A DNA stretch of 64,000 nucleotides from Shewanella corallii (GTDB taxonomy: Bacteria; Pseudomonadota; Gammaproteobacteria; Enterobacterales; Shewanellaceae): contig NZ_JAKIKT010000002.1 in the NCBI RefSeq assembly GCF_023349125.1, positions 186,001-250,000 of the forward strand. Reading direction: 5' to 3'. Within the stretch, counting starts at the first letter, position 1, and each line of letters starts with the position of its first letter. This document shows, in pieces, positions 19,796-28,459 of the stretch. The translations under genes were made by a program, and so were the position numbers. The notes below the pieces were generated by a model, which made no database searches, had not been told where the DNA came from, and saw only the letters and a list, made by a program, of their open reading frames with translations.

Positions 19796-21082
19796 TTAAG
19801 CCAGTCGGGCAAAAAGATACTCTTTAAGCACGGTAAACTCCGGCAGCAAAGTCACCGACAATACAGGCTTACCAGCAACATCTGCCAGCGCTTCTGGGAG
19901 GGGTAAATCCAGCTCAAGCTCTCTGTCCACCACATCCTTAAACTTGGCGGGATGAGCCGTTCCAAGGAACAGACCCTTTTCGCCTTCACCCAGCGCGCGA
20001 GACAAAGCCTGCGCCGCAATCGCACCATGGGGCTCACTCTGATAACCGGCTTTATATAATTGTGCCAAAGCCGCGCTGGTTTCCGCTTCCGACAGGGCTA
20101 CACCACTGAGAACCTCATCGCCCCACCCTTGTTGCTTGCACAAAGTCTCCACTCTGGGCCAGTTACTTGGGTCAGACACATCCATGGCATTGGACATGGT
20201 GGCCTGAGTCGGATTCACCTGCCACTGACCCTCAGCCAGATATCTTGGCACAGTATCATTACTATTAGTTGCAGCCACAAAACGTGCCACAGGCAAGCCC
20301 ATCGCTTTGGCCAACAGGCCCGCGGTTAAATTACCGAAGTTACCACTGGGCACGGATATCACTGGCGCCTTGCCTGGGTTGGCCTGTCTGAACTGAGCCA
20401 CGGCTTCAAAGTAATAACAAACCTGCGCCAGCAAACGACTGATATTGATGGAGTTGGCTGAATTCAAACGCAAACCGTTACGAACGTCAGCATCCTCAAA
20501 GGCCTGCTTCACCAGATCCTGACAGGCATCAAAATCACTGGTAACCGCCACAGTGTGAATGTTGCCGCCAAGTGTGGAGAACATCTTCTCCTGCAGCACG
20601 CTGATTTTGCCCTTGGGATAGAGCACTACCACCCGGACCTTGTCCAGACCATAGAAAGCATCGGCTACGGCTGCGCCGGTATCACCTGAGGTGGCAGTCA
20701 AAATGGTTAGTGGAGCGTCGCCGGCAAGATGGTTAACGCACTGCGCCATAAAGCGGGCACCAAAGTCCTTAAATGCCAGCGTCGGCCCATGGAACAGCTC
20801 CAGGCACCAGCGTTTGCCATCGACTTTGGCAAGGGGCAGCTCAAAATTGAAGGCCTTGGCAACCAAAGCGTCACTCACTTCGCGCTCTATCTCTCCTTGC
20901 AGCCAAAGATGAATAATCTCCTGACTGCGCTCGACAAAAGGCTTTGCCAGTAGAGCGTCAATATCATCGACCTGAGGCACCTCAGCCGGAAAAAACAGGC
21001 CTCTGTCTTTACCTAGCCCCAGCTGCACAGCCTCTGAGAAACTTACCTTCTGTGACGGATGTTTTAAGTTATAAAGTTCCAT
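19796..21082 (-). CDS. thrC: Threonine synthase
   Basis: PLP enzyme making L-threonine from O-phosphohomoserine, the last step of the pathway. 428 residues. The PLP lysine is K105 in HGPTLAFKDFGARF, the family signature, followed by LTATSGDTGAAVADAF and the VPSGNFGNLTAG phosphate-binding loop near residues 245-256. The ATG at 21082 has AAGGAA upstream; nine bases separate it from thrB. Third structural gene of the thr operon, with a shared terminator beyond its stop. Confidence 0.97.
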   Translation of the reverse strand: MELYNLKHPSQKVSFSEAVQLGLGKDRGLFFPAEVPQVDDIDALLAKPFVERSQEIIHLWLQGEIEREVSDALVAKAFNFELPLAKVDGKRWCLELFHGPTLAFKDFGARFMAQCVNHLAGDAPLTILTATSGDTGAAVADAFYGLDKVRVVVLYPKGKISVLQEKMFSTLGGNIHTVAVTSDFDACQDLVKQAFEDADVRNGLRLNSANSINISRLLAQVCYYFEAVAQFRQANPGKAPVISVPSGNFGNLTAGLLAKAMGLPVARFVAATNSNDTVPRYLAEGQWQVNPTQATMSNAMDVSDPSNWPRVETLCKQQGWGDEVLSGVALSEAETSAALAQLYKAGYQSEPHGAIAAQALSRALGEGEKGLFLGTAHPAKFKDVVDRELELDLPLPEALADVAGKPVLSVTLLPEFTVLKEYLFARLA

Positions 21083-21091
21083 TGTAATTCC

Positions 21092-22024
21092 TTACACCCG
21101 CCGGGTGCCCTGCTGATCCAACTGACACACATGGACGAATCCGTCCGCTTCACACACATAATGTTCTGCAAGCCAGACGGCGGCCTGCTCGGCAAGTTGT
21201 TTATCCCGGGTTACAGAGAACAAGGTTGGGCCACTGCCTGAGATGCCGGTGACATCCATACCCAATTCATTCAATCCGGCTCGGGCCACTTCAAAGCCCG
21301 GAATTGCCGGCGCCCGATAGGGCTCGGCCAGCACATCTTTAAGTACCGACAACGCCAGTTGCGCATCCTGTTTGTAGCAGGCATGAACGAAGGTCGCCAG
21401 ATTACGGCCGAAGTCGATACAGGTGCGCTTATCATATTGCTGCGGCATCAATTGACGCATTCTGGCGGTGGATAAGGACACCCCGGAGTATGCAACCACC
21501 CAATACCAGTCATCAAAAGCCGGGATAGACTCACTGATACGGCCGTGCTGCTCCAGCATCAATTGCATCCCACCCAGATAACAGGGCGCAACATTGTCAT
21601 AGTGAACCGCGCCACTGATCTTGCCTTCGAACTCCCCCATCAGCTCCAGCAGCGCCTGGGGTTCACAGGGCAGTCCAAAGCACTCATTCATCGCCGCAAA
21701 TGCCGCAACCACTGAGCTGGCACTTGAACCCAGACCACTGCCCACAGGCAGATTCTTCTCCAGTACCAGGGAAACGCCAGACTTGATCCCCTGAGCTTTC
21801 AGGAAAAACTCCGCGCATTGGTAAACGATATTTTGCTTAGGGTCTGATGGCAGTTTGTCAGCCCACTTGCCGCTCACAGATAACTCCACACCTGACTCTT
21901 GATGGTCAACACTAACCCTGTCTCCCAACAGGCTGCCATCAATCGGTGCCAGCGCAGCCCCCAGAAGGTCAAAACCTACGCTGACATTGCCCATGGATGC
22001 GGGCGCATAAACAGTTAAACTCAT
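21092..22024 (-). CDS. thrB: Homoserine kinase
   Basis: GHMP-family kinase phosphorylating homoserine. 310 residues. The ATP loop is [15 protein letters not shown] (about 93-107), and the C-terminal [12 protein letters not shown] motif is present near residue 259-270. The start ATG overlaps the TGA of thrA (ATGA at 22021-22024), indicating translational coupling. It is the middle gene of thrABC. Confidence 0.97.
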   Translation of the reverse strand: MSLTVYAPASMGNVSVGFDLLGAALAPIDGSLLGDRVSVDHQESGVELSVSGKWADKLPSDPKQNIVYQCAEFFLKAQGIKSGVSLVLEKNLPVGSGLGSSASSVVAAFAAMNECFGLPCEPQALLELMGEFEGKISGAVHYDNVAPCYLGGMQLMLEQHGRISESIPAFDDWYWVVAYSGVSLSTARMRQLMPQQYDKRTCIDFGRNLATFVHACYKQDAQLALSVLKDVLAEPYRAPAIPGFEVARAGLNELGMDVTGISGSGPTLFSVTRDKQLAEQAAVWLAEHYVCEADGFVHVCQLDQQGTRRV

Positions 22025-24492
22025 TGGCCCACCTCACGGTTCCAGTTCAGGGTCCTCAGCACATCGGCAAAGGCGCCGGCAGCAGTCACTTCTGTACCTG
22101 CTCCATAACCTCTAAGCACAAATGGAATGGGCTGGTAGTAACGGCTGTAAAACGCCAGTGCATTTTCACCGCCTTTAACACTGTAGAGAGGGTCATCTTT
22201 ACCTACAGCAGCGATGACTACCCGGCCCCCCTGCTCATCAATCTGGCCAACATATCTAAGCACCTTGCCCTGCTCTGCGGCCGCTTTGACCTGAGCTGCC
22301 ATCCAGGCATCGGCCTTTGGCAGATTTTCCATAAAGGTGTCGACGTCACCGCTGGCATCAAACTCAGGTGGCAATGCGGATTGCACCTCTATATCATCCA
22401 GCTCCAACTGCATGCCTGCTTCCCTCGCCAAAATGAGCACCTTACGGGCCACATCCATACCACTGAGGTCATCCCTTGGATCTGGCTCAGTAAAGCACTT
22501 GTCCCGGGCAATACCCGTTGCCTCAGACAGAGACATCCCCTCATCCAGCATGCCAAAGATATAAGACAAAGAGCCGGACAAAATGCCATTGAAGTTCTTA
22601 AGTTTATCCCCGGACATCAACAACTTCTTCAGATTGTCGATTACCGGCAGACCTGCACCTACGGTGGTCTCATACAGGAACTGGCGACGATACTTAAGTG
22701 CAGCCTGACGCAGTTGTTGGTAATAGGCAAAGTCGCGGGTATTTGCTTTCTTGTTGGGGGTAACCACATGCAATCCGGCTTTCAGCAGATCCAGATAGCG
22801 ACCAGCAACCTCTTCGCTGGAGGTACAATCCACCAGCACAGGATTCAAGAGTTGTTGCTCCCGGGCAAAGGACACCATGGCATCCAGATTGGCCGCCAGA
22901 GCACTTTGCTCAAGTTGATCACGCCAGCAAGCCAAATCGACACCATCAGCACTGAGCAACATCTGCCGGGAGTTCAGCACGCCACATACCCTGACACTGA
23001 TATGCTCATCACGCAGTGCTGCTTGCTGCTGGCGGATCTGCTCAAGCAAGCCGGCCCCAACATTGCCACACCCCACCAGAAATACATCCAGATAATGCTG
23101 CACATCGAAAAACTTCTGATGACAGGCGCGAATAGCGTTGGGCACTTTGCGCTGCAATACCACAGCAGAAATAGAACGTTCTGAGGAGCCCTGAGCCAGC
23201 GCAATAATATTGACCCCGGCCTGAGCCAGCGCCTGAAAGAAACCGGCAGCGACACCTTTGTGGGTACGCATACCATCACCGATAAGAGAAACAATGGACA
23301 ACTGATGTTGCTGTTCAATCGGCTCGAGCAATTCCGACTTCAGCTCAAGTTCAAACTCCAACTCCAATGATGCCTTCACTCTGGCAGCATCCGAGGTGGC
23401 GACGCAGAAGCTGATACTGTATTCAGAAGAACTTTGAGTAATCAGAGATACAGACACACCGATACGGGCAATTGCTTCCAACACCCGGCTGGCCATACCG
23501 ACCATCCCTTTCATCCCGGGCCCGGACACATCAAACATGGTTTGGTTATCCAGATTGGAAATCGCTTTCACCTGCAGACCAGTCTGATCCGGTTCGTTGG
23601 ATACCAGAGTTCCTGGGGCTGCCGGGTTCATAGTATTTTTGATATAGCAGGGAATATGGTATTGGGCTATTGGGGAGATGGTTTTTGGGTGCAATACCTT
23701 GGCACCAAAATAGGACAGCTCCATCGCTTCCTGATAGCTCAGTTGGGACAGCAACTTGGCGTCGGCTACCAGCCTGGGGTCGGTATTGTAAACACCATCC
23801 ACATCGGTCCAAATCTCACAGGCGCTTGCATCCAGGCAGGCAGCCAATACAGCGGCAGAGTAATCAGAACCATTGCGCCCCAAACAGACAGGGTTACCCT
23901 GACCATCACCAGCGGTAAAACCTGGCATTACCGACACCCGATTAGCCGACAAATCCAGAGCGGCAAAATTCGGCTTACTGGCATCAATATCGACCATAGC
24001 CTCTTTAACGCCACCCACGCCCAGCAGCATTTCGGCCGGCTGGATAAGACAGCCATCCAGATCTTTGTGCTTCATCAATTCGATCATCAGGGCCGCAGAC
24101 ATAGCTTCACCGGCGGTAACGACCTGAGCATAAACAGGGTCAGGACAAGAGCGCAGCAAGCTAATGCCGGACAGTAAATTACGCCAGCGAGCGACCTGTG
24201 CCGCCAAAACCTGTTCCAGAGACTCGAATTGGGCCAAACTCAGCTCTTTATCCTGCAGTGCTGAGGCAAACAAACCGTTAAACAGCGACTCGACCCGACC
24301 CAGCAATACACTGTATTCCTGACCGTTCCGGGCAAGTTCCACCAACTCCAGCAGTGAGTTGGTCACTGTGGCGGGCGCCGACAGAACCAGCGCAACACCC
24401 TGCTGCTGAGTCTGCTCAGCTGCCAACTGCGCAACGGCTCGGAACCTTTCCCAATTGGCCAGAGAGGTGCCCCCAAATTTCATGACTTTCAT
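22021..24492 (-). CDS. thrA: Bifunctional aspartokinase I / homoserine dehydrogenase I
   Basis: Fused enzyme for the first and third steps from aspartate to threonine. 823 residues, matching E. coli ThrA (820). The N-terminal aspartokinase starts [13 protein letters not shown]; paired ACT-like regulatory segments lie about 316-460 (the [11 protein letters not shown] and [10 protein letters not shown] regions), and the homoserine dehydrogenase Rossmann loop is GCGNVGAGL at 474-482. The start at 24492 is supported by AGGGAG seven bases upstream and by the conserved first residues. The thrL leader and attenuator lie directly upstream, so threonine and isoleucine availability probably controls it. 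Confidence 0.98.
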   Translation of the reverse strand: MKVMKFGGTSLANWERFRAVAQLAAEQTQQQGVALVLSAPATVTNSLLELVELARNGQEYSVLLGRVESLFNGLFASALQDKELSLAQFESLEQVLAAQVARWRNLLSGISLLRSCPDPVYAQVVTAGEAMSAALMIELMKHKDLDGCLIQPAEMLLGVGGVKEAMVDIDASKPNFAALDLSANRVSVMPGFTAGDGQGNPVCLGRNGSDYSAAVLAACLDASACEIWTDVDGVYNTDPRLVADAKLLSQLSYQEAMELSYFGAKVLHPKTISPIAQYHIPCYIKNTMNPAAPGTLVSNEPDQTGLQVKAISNLDNQTMFDVSGPGMKGMVGMASRVLEAIARIGVSVSLITQSSSEYSISFCVATSDAARVKASLELEFELELKSELLEPIEQQHQLSIVSLIGDGMRTHKGVAAGFFQALAQAGVNIIALAQGSSERSISAVVLQRKVPNAIRACHQKFFDVQHYLDVFLVGCGNVGAGLLEQIRQQQAALRDEHISVRVCGVLNSRQMLLSADGVDLACWRDQLEQSALAANLDAMVSFAREQQLLNPVLVDCTSSEEVAGRYLDLLKAGLHVVTPNKKANTRDFAYYQQLRQAALKYRRQFLYETTVGAGLPVIDNLKKLLMSGDKLKNFNGILSGSLSYIFGMLDEGMSLSEATGIARDKCFTEPDPRDDLSGMDVARKVLILAREAGMQLELDDIEVQSALPPEFDASGDVDTFMENLPKADAWMAAQVKAAAEQGKVLRYVGQIDEQGGRVVIAAVGKDDPLYSVKGGENALAFYSRYYQPIPFVLRGYGAGTEVTAAGAFADVLRTLNWNREVGQ

Positions 24493-24531
24493 CTTTATCT
24501 CCCTATTCCCGCTCTGTCCAAAGAAGAAAAC

Positions 24532-24566
24532 AAAAAAGCCCGCTCCTTTGGTGGGAGCGGGCTTTT
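24532..24566 (-). terminator. thr attenuator (intrinsic terminator)
   Basis: On the minus strand an AGCCCGCTCC arm (24555-24563 side) and its partner (24538-24546) form a 9-10 bp GC-rich stem with a 7-base loop, followed by six T. It lies between thrL and thrA, the position of the classical thr attenuator. Confidence 0.9.
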
Positions 24567-24593
24567 ATTGAATCTGTTATTTTCAGGGTGTAA

Positions 24594-24665
24594 TCAGCCC
24601 GCCCCCACTATGGTAATAGTGGTGGTTGTAATGGTGGTAATTACAACGTGGCGATGATTAAGCAT
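24594..24665 (-). CDS. thrL: thr operon leader peptide
   Basis: A 23-residue open frame on the minus strand, MLNHRHVVITTITTTTITI then VGAG. The core ITTITTTTITI holds seven Thr and four Ile codons, as in E. coli ThrL (MKRISTTITTTITITT...). Scarcity of charged Thr or Ile tRNA would stall the ribosome here and disfavour the downstream terminator. No strong Shine-Dalgarno is visible. The identification rests on composition, position and the adjacent hairpin. Confidence 0.93.
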   Translation of the reverse strand: MLNHRHVVITTITTTTITIVGAG

Positions 24666-24692
24666 GACTAAAAGTGTTTACCCTGCGGTTAA

Positions 24693-24731
24693 TGTATAAA
24701 CAGCATTGCTTGAAACGACGGTGACTGTCAA
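24693..24731 (-). promoter_or_regulatory. Candidate thr promoter elements
   Basis: A perfect TTGACA -35 hexamer sits on the minus strand (24731-24726). No good -10 lies at 17 bp; TATACA at 24698-24693 is 27 bp away. The -35 is likely real, while the -10 is uncertain. Confidence 0.3.
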
Positions 24732-25040
24732 GCCCCTGTTTCCAATAAAAACAGACTAATTTATAACTTCATTCATTCTGTTTGACCCGACCGGCATTTT
24801 CATAAGTTTCAACAGCCCCAAAATAACGATTTTCATCAGGTTTTCAGCTTACGCCAACGTAATGACAGAACATTACACTTCAGCAAAACCCTATATATAT
24901 CTGAATTTTAAATCCAACCCTTCTATCTTGAATTGCAATTATTACGCTGAATCACACTTGGACGCAATTTGAGGCGAAGCACGCTTTTACTCATATTCCG
25001 AGGCTTATCACTGCGCTCACATACCCGCCATCGCTCGGTC

Positions 25041-25075
25041 TTTGTGCGTGCTGCAGCACACGGCTGACGCACAAA
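25041..25075. repeat. Nested inverted repeat upstream of slyD
   Basis: TTTGTGCGT (25041-25049) is a perfect inverted match of ACGCACAAA (25067-25075), and the overlapping 12-mer GTGCTGCAGCAC (25048-25059) is itself a perfect palindrome. The two structures compete, since they share bases. No T-run follows, so it is not an ordinary terminator. Confidence 0.6.
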
Positions 25076-25166
25076 CCTGTGCTTTGAATAACAGAAGTAC
25101 GGGGTTTCCATCGCCAACCGGGAAAAACCAGAGTATGATGCCGCCCAAAGTCAGATTGGAGGCATT

Positions 25167-25739
25167 ATGAAAATCTCTCAACATACAGTTCCAAGCATTC
25201 ACTATCGTCTGAGCAACCAGCAGGGCGAAGTGTTGGAAAGTTCTTTTGATATGCAGCCTATGGTTTACCTGCACGGTGCCAACAACCTGATCCCGGGTCT
25301 GGAAAAAGCACTGGAAGGAAAGGCTACAGGCGACATCGTTGACGTGACTGTTGACGCTGAAGACGCATACGGTCCTTACCATGATGGCCTGCGTCAGGAA
25401 GTTCCCCTGAGCGCTTTTGGTGATATCGAAGATATTATCCCAGGTATGCGCTTTATCGCTGAGACCGAAATGGGTCAGCGTCCGGTCCAGGTGACTGAAG
25501 TTAAAGATGATACTGTCGTGGTAGATGGTAACCACCCTCTGGCAGGCCAGGCACTGGTATTCCACGTTGAAGTGATGGATATCCGTGAAGCCACAGAAGA
25601 AGAGATCGCCCACGGTCACATCCATGCCCATGGCGGTTGTGGCAGTAAAGGCGGTTGCTGTGGCGGCGAAGGTGAAGAAGGCTGCTGCTCTGAGGAGCAA
25701 GGCGGCGGTTGCGGCAGCGGCGGTTGTGGCTGTCACTAA
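25167..25739 (+). CDS. slyD: FKBP-type peptidyl-prolyl isomerase and metallochaperone SlyD
   Basis: 190 residues. The FKBP catalytic part (about 1-70 and 130-145; VYLHGANNLIPGLEKALEG is diagnostic) is interrupted by the insert-in-flap chaperone domain (about 75-125). The C-terminal tail (about 148-190) is rich in His, Cys and Gly, with eight cysteines and a final GCGCH, the nickel/zinc-binding tail known from E. coli SlyD, which supports [NiFe]-hydrogenase maturation there. GGAGG precedes the ATG. It is monocistronic and convergent with trpR. The Cys-rich, His-poor tail suggests metal preference could differ from E. coli. Confidence 0.96.
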   Translation: MKISQHTVPSIHYRLSNQQGEVLESSFDMQPMVYLHGANNLIPGLEKALEGKATGDIVDVTVDAEDAYGPYHDGLRQEVPLSAFGDIEDIIPGMRFIAETEMGQRPVQVTEVKDDTVVVDGNHPLAGQALVFHVEVMDIREATEEEIAHGHIHAHGGCGSKGGCCGGEGEEGCCSEEQGGGCGSGGCGCH

Positions 25740-25760
25740 TCCAGCCTGATGCTGAATGAA

Positions 25761-25785
25761 AAAACGCGCCCAAGGGCGCGTTTTT
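25761..25785. terminator. Bidirectional terminator between slyD and trpR
   Basis: AACGCGCC (25763-25770) pairs with GGCGCGTT (25775-25782), with A and T runs on either side. Confidence 0.88.
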
Positions 25786-25786
25786 G

Positions 25787-26077
25787 CTATCTATTCTCTG
25801 TATCCATTATCAGCTCACATATCTCCTGCCGACGTTCAGCAGGCATCTGCTTCAGATAATTGGAGCAACGAGTGATAGTGGCGATACTGATCTCATATTC
25901 CGCCGCTATCTGGCGCTGGCTTAAATCGCCCTGAAGCAGTAATTGAAAAACCTTGAGGCGACTGGCGACGGCACTGCGCTCCTCTTCGGTCAGCAACAGA
26001 TGAAATAAACTCTCCAGCTCAGCGTAATTGCTGTGGCTCAGTATTTTCTCAAGGACCAGATCCCAACTTGCTCGCAT
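25787..26077 (-). CDS. trpR: Trp operon repressor homolog
   Basis: A 96-residue all-helical repressor. The helix-turn-helix SQRQIAAEYEISIATITRCSNYLK (about 53-76) matches E. coli TrpR ([24 protein letters not shown]), and the LLTEEERSAVASRLKVFQLLL stretch matches the tryptophan-binding core. In relatives it represses trp, aro and its own genes when bound to L-tryptophan. Convergent with slyD; 238 bp from the divergent cytochrome c' gene. No trp operator is obvious upstream. Confidence 0.9.
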   Translation of the reverse strand: MRASWDLVLEKILSHSNYAELESLFHLLLTEEERSAVASRLKVFQLLLQGDLSQRQIAAEYEISIATITRCSNYLKQMPAERRQEICELIMDTENR

Positions 26078-26315
26078 TAATCTCTCACCGTCTCAGGTAA
26101 CACCCTGACAGTGTATCGATTTCCCCCGCCATCGCCAATCCGCATCATAAGTGTTTGGCCAAACTCACATCAATCCCGGGGCAATGGCAACATCAGACCG
26201 TCTCCTTTAACGACCAGAATACAATTTCTGACAAAAATCTCTGTTGAACATCAAGTTGCAACAGGTAAGATTGTCTGCGGAAATCACAAATAAACCCAAC
26301 AATGTGAGAACAACA

Positions 26316-26765
26316 ATGAAAAAGATCATGCTTTCTGTGCTGGTCGCAGCAACTTTCAGCTCTGCCGCCTTTGCCGACAATTTTAAAAAGCCCGAGGACG
26401 CCATTGAATATCGCCAGGACGTATTCGGTGCAATTGTTCATAACTTTGGTGACATGGGTGCCATGATGAAGGGCAAGAAGCCTTTCGATGCCAAAGTCTT
26501 CGAAATGCGCGCTCAAAATGTTGCAGCTCTGTCTAAGATGCCAGGCGAAGGTTTTGTTGCTGGCAGTGATAAGGGTGATACCGAAGCAAAATCCGATATC
26601 TGGAGCGATAAGGCAGATTTTGATGCCAAGATGGAAAAGTTTCAGGTAGATGCTGCAAAGCTGGCCCAAGTGGCAGCAACCGGCGATAAGAAAGCGATCA
26701 AAAAAGCCTTTGGCGCCACAGCCAAAAACTGTAAGGCTTGCCACGACAGCTACAAGAAAGACTGA
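26316..26765 (+). CDS. Cytochrome c' (periplasmic, c-type heme)
   Basis: 149 residues with a cleavable signal peptide (1-20, cleavage AFA-DNF). The single heme motif CKACH is at residues 139-143 near the C-terminus, the class II cytochrome layout: a four-helix bundle with the heme at the end. Cytochromes c' bind NO and protect against it. The open frame continues upstream to 26244, but the ATG at 26316 gives a perfect signal peptide. It is convergent with a b561-type membrane cytochrome, a plausible redox partner. Divergent from trpR. Confidence 0.9.
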   Translation: MKKIMLSVLVAATFSSAAFADNFKKPEDAIEYRQDVFGAIVHNFGDMGAMMKGKKPFDAKVFEMRAQNVAALSKMPGEGFVAGSDKGDTEAKSDIWSDKADFDAKMEKFQVDAAKLAQVAATGDKKAIKKAFGATAKNCKACHDSYKKD

Positions 26766-26783
26766 TCCCTTTCGCTTACCATA

Positions 26784-26814
26784 AAAAAACGCCGGTTCTG
26801 TGACCGGCGTTTTT
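26784..26814. terminator. Bidirectional terminator between cytochrome c' and cytochrome b561 genes
   Basis: ACGCCGGT (26789-26796) pairs with ACCGGCGT (26803-26810), with A7 before and T5 after. Confidence 0.9.
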
Positions 26815-26844
26815 GTTCAATCTTATCCGTCCCACAGATAGGGA

Positions 26845-27510
26845 TTAGTACATATTGCTGTAAACAGGCCAGATCAGAAAGTAGCCCATTAGCGCGCCGA
26901 TAACCGCCAGAATCACTAATGCCTGCCATAATGGGGCAAATTGCAGGTTACGCTCTGCAATCCCCTGTCGACGGCCGGTAAACATAGCGCCCAGCAAGGC
27001 ATCGCCTTTAAACATATGTACCAACACCGCCAGTACATGAAGCCCCACCAACACCAGAATAAAATCAAAGTTCTTCTTGTGAACCCAGGTCATCCAGTCT
27101 GCGGTGTTTGAGCTGACATAGGCGTATAAAGGCCCTTCAGTAAAGACATCATCTGTGGCGAACAGCCCCGTAGTGAATTGCGCCGCAATGGCCAGCAACA
27201 TGACTACCACCATATAGCCACCCAAAGGATTATGGCCGCTGTGAGGTGTCACCCCACGGGTTTTGAGTGAAGAGGCATAACCGATTACTGTGCGTGGACC
27301 ATGAACAAAGTCTCTGAACCTACTGGTGTCACTGCCTATAAATCCCCAGATAACCCTGAAAAGCAGCAATGCGCCCAGACTGTATGCCAGCACCATATGC
27401 CACTCCATCTCGCCTGCGTCAGCAGTCCACCAAAGTCCGCCAATAAGTGCCACCAACGCCCAGTGAAACAATCTGGTGGGGAAGTCCCACACTTTCACAC
27501 TTGCGCTCAT
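26845..27510 (-). CDS. Cytochrome b561 / Ni-Fe hydrogenase-type b cytochrome
   Basis: 221-residue inner-membrane di-heme b-type cytochrome. It opens VKVWDFPTRLFHWALVALI, the classical start of this family with the first heme His at 17. Further His at 38 and in VGLHVLAVLVHMFKGD near the third and fourth helices complete the likely ligands. Four membrane helices are predicted. Such proteins move electrons between quinol and periplasmic c cytochromes or act as uncharacterised redox components. Convergent with cytochrome c', so coupling to it is an inference. It is not next to any hydrogenase. Confidence 0.9.
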   Translation of the reverse strand: MSASVKVWDFPTRLFHWALVALIGGLWWTADAGEMEWHMVLAYSLGALLLFRVIWGFIGSDTSRFRDFVHGPRTVIGYASSLKTRGVTPHSGHNPLGGYMVVVMLLAIAAQFTTGLFATDDVFTEGPLYAYVSSNTADWMTWVHKKNFDFILVLVGLHVLAVLVHMFKGDALLGAMFTGRRQGIAERNLQFAPLWQALVILAVIGALMGYFLIWPVYSNMY

Positions 27511-27860
27511 CGTTATTCCCTTAAAATAAAAATGTGATCTCTGGCAGGCATTCTACTCAAGACAAAGCAGAAACTTAATCGGATTTACTTGAATTGACAC
27601 TGGGAAATTGAAATGAGAGGGAGTAAAAAAACAGCAATGTAGGAGGAGGTATCAGCTGGGTGCAATAGACTTATCTATTCGAATATGACCTGCAAAACAG
27701 AGGATTACAAGCAGAATCGGGACAATTTAAGCGATTTCTGTTCAAGTGCCGAAATCTTCCTCAAACAACTCACCAGAGGTACAAAAACGTGATTTAGCGC
27801 ACGACTTTCGCCAGGGATATTGCTAGTCTGAATTCAGGGAAACAACAGAAGGTTCTATAT
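27511..27860. other. Intergenic region upstream of raiA and cytochrome b561 gene
   Basis: 350 bases between divergent genes, AT-rich. It must hold both promoters, but I see no convincing hexamer pair, repeat or RNA gene. Confidence 0.45.
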
Positions 27861-28214
27861 ATGTTAAAAATTACCAGCAAGCACCTTGAAGTCACTGCTC
27901 CCATCCGCGAACGCGTTGAAAGTCGTCTGGCGAAATTGGAGCGCTATGACATTCAACTGATTAATCCCCACGTTATTATCAGTGAAGAAAAACCCCTGTT
28001 TAAAATTGAGGCCACGGTAAAAGTGCCACAGGGAGAGTTGTTCGCCCAAGCTAAACACGAAAACCTGTACAATGCCATCAACGCCATGGGCCAAAAACTG
28101 CAAAAGCAGCTGAATAGACTTGCCCACAAAGATGAGGCAAAACGTCATACCGGTAAACTGCCAGCTGAGGATATTGAAGAGGAAGAAGCTGAATACGACG
28201 AATATGTCGCCTGA
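27861..28214 (+). CDS. raiA: Ribosome-associated inhibitor / hibernation factor (RaiA, YfiA)
   Basis: 117 residues of the HPF/RaiA family, which bind the 30S decoding region in stationary phase or cold shock and block translation. The start MLKITSKHLEVTAPIRERVESRLAKLERYD and the FAQAKHENLYNAINAMGQKLQKQL motif are typical. The acidic C-terminal tail (EDIEEEEAEYDEY) is the feature that distinguishes RaiA from short HPF. AGAAGG lies eight bases upstream. It precedes pheL-pheA exactly as in E. coli, separated by its own terminator. Confidence 0.95.
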   Translation: MLKITSKHLEVTAPIRERVESRLAKLERYDIQLINPHVIISEEKPLFKIEATVKVPQGELFAQAKHENLYNAINAMGQKLQKQLNRLAHKDEAKRHTGKLPAEDIEEEEAEYDEYVA

Positions 28215-28231
28215 CATCCGGTAAAACAATT

Positions 28232-28257
28232 AAGCACGCCATAGTGGCGTGCTTTTT
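28232..28257 (+). terminator. Intrinsic terminator of raiA
   Basis: AAGCACGCC (28232-28240) pairs with GGCGTGCTT (28246-28254), then T-run. Confidence 0.9.
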
Positions 28258-28284
28258 TGATCCTGTAAATCAAGGAATTTTTGA

Positions 28285-28313
28285 TTGACACTCAAGCCGG
28301 TGATGCTTACCTT
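28285..28313 (+). promoter_or_regulatory. Candidate phe promoter
   Basis: A perfect TTGACA -35 (28285-28290), 17-bp spacer and TACCTT -10 (28308-28313). The start point would fall within a base or two of the pheL ATG at 28322. Confidence 0.55.
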
Positions 28314-28321
28314 CATAAACT

Positions 28322-28387
28322 ATGAACAGCATGTCACAACACTTTTTTATTTTCTTTTTTGCACCACCAACTCCGGAGGCGGCTTAA
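28322..28387 (+). CDS. pheL: phe operon leader peptide
   Basis: A 21-residue open frame, MNSMSQHFFIFFFAPPTPE then AA, with five Phe codons in HFFIFFF, equivalent to E. coli PheL ([15 protein letters not shown]). It lies directly upstream of an attenuator and pheA. The bases GGAGGC near its end (28375-28380) can pair with GCCTCC (28415-28420) in the terminator arm, giving an antiterminator when the ribosome stalls at Phe codons. No Shine-Dalgarno is visible; ATG at 28331 is an alternative start. Confidence 0.92.
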   Translation: MNSMSQHFFIFFFAPPTPEAA

Positions 28388-28413
28388 AGGTGTCAAAAAG
28401 AAAATAAAAAGTC

Positions 28414-28438
28414 AGCCTCCCACATGGGGGGCTTTTTT
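28414..28438 (+). terminator. phe attenuator (intrinsic terminator)
   Basis: AGCCTCCC (28414-28421) pairs with GGGGGGCT (28426-28433) with a 4-base loop and one G-T pair, then TTTTTT. It is located between pheL and pheA. Confidence 0.88.
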
Positions 28439-28459
28439 ATATGATTTTCAGAGGTAACC

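Larger units (their letters stand above)
24666..25166. other. Intergenic region between thrL and slyD
   Basis: 501 bases between divergent genes. It contains the thr promoter region and, near slyD, a strong nested inverted repeat (25041-25075) described separately. A minus-strand open frame at 24923-25117 has no recognisable product. Confidence 0.5.
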
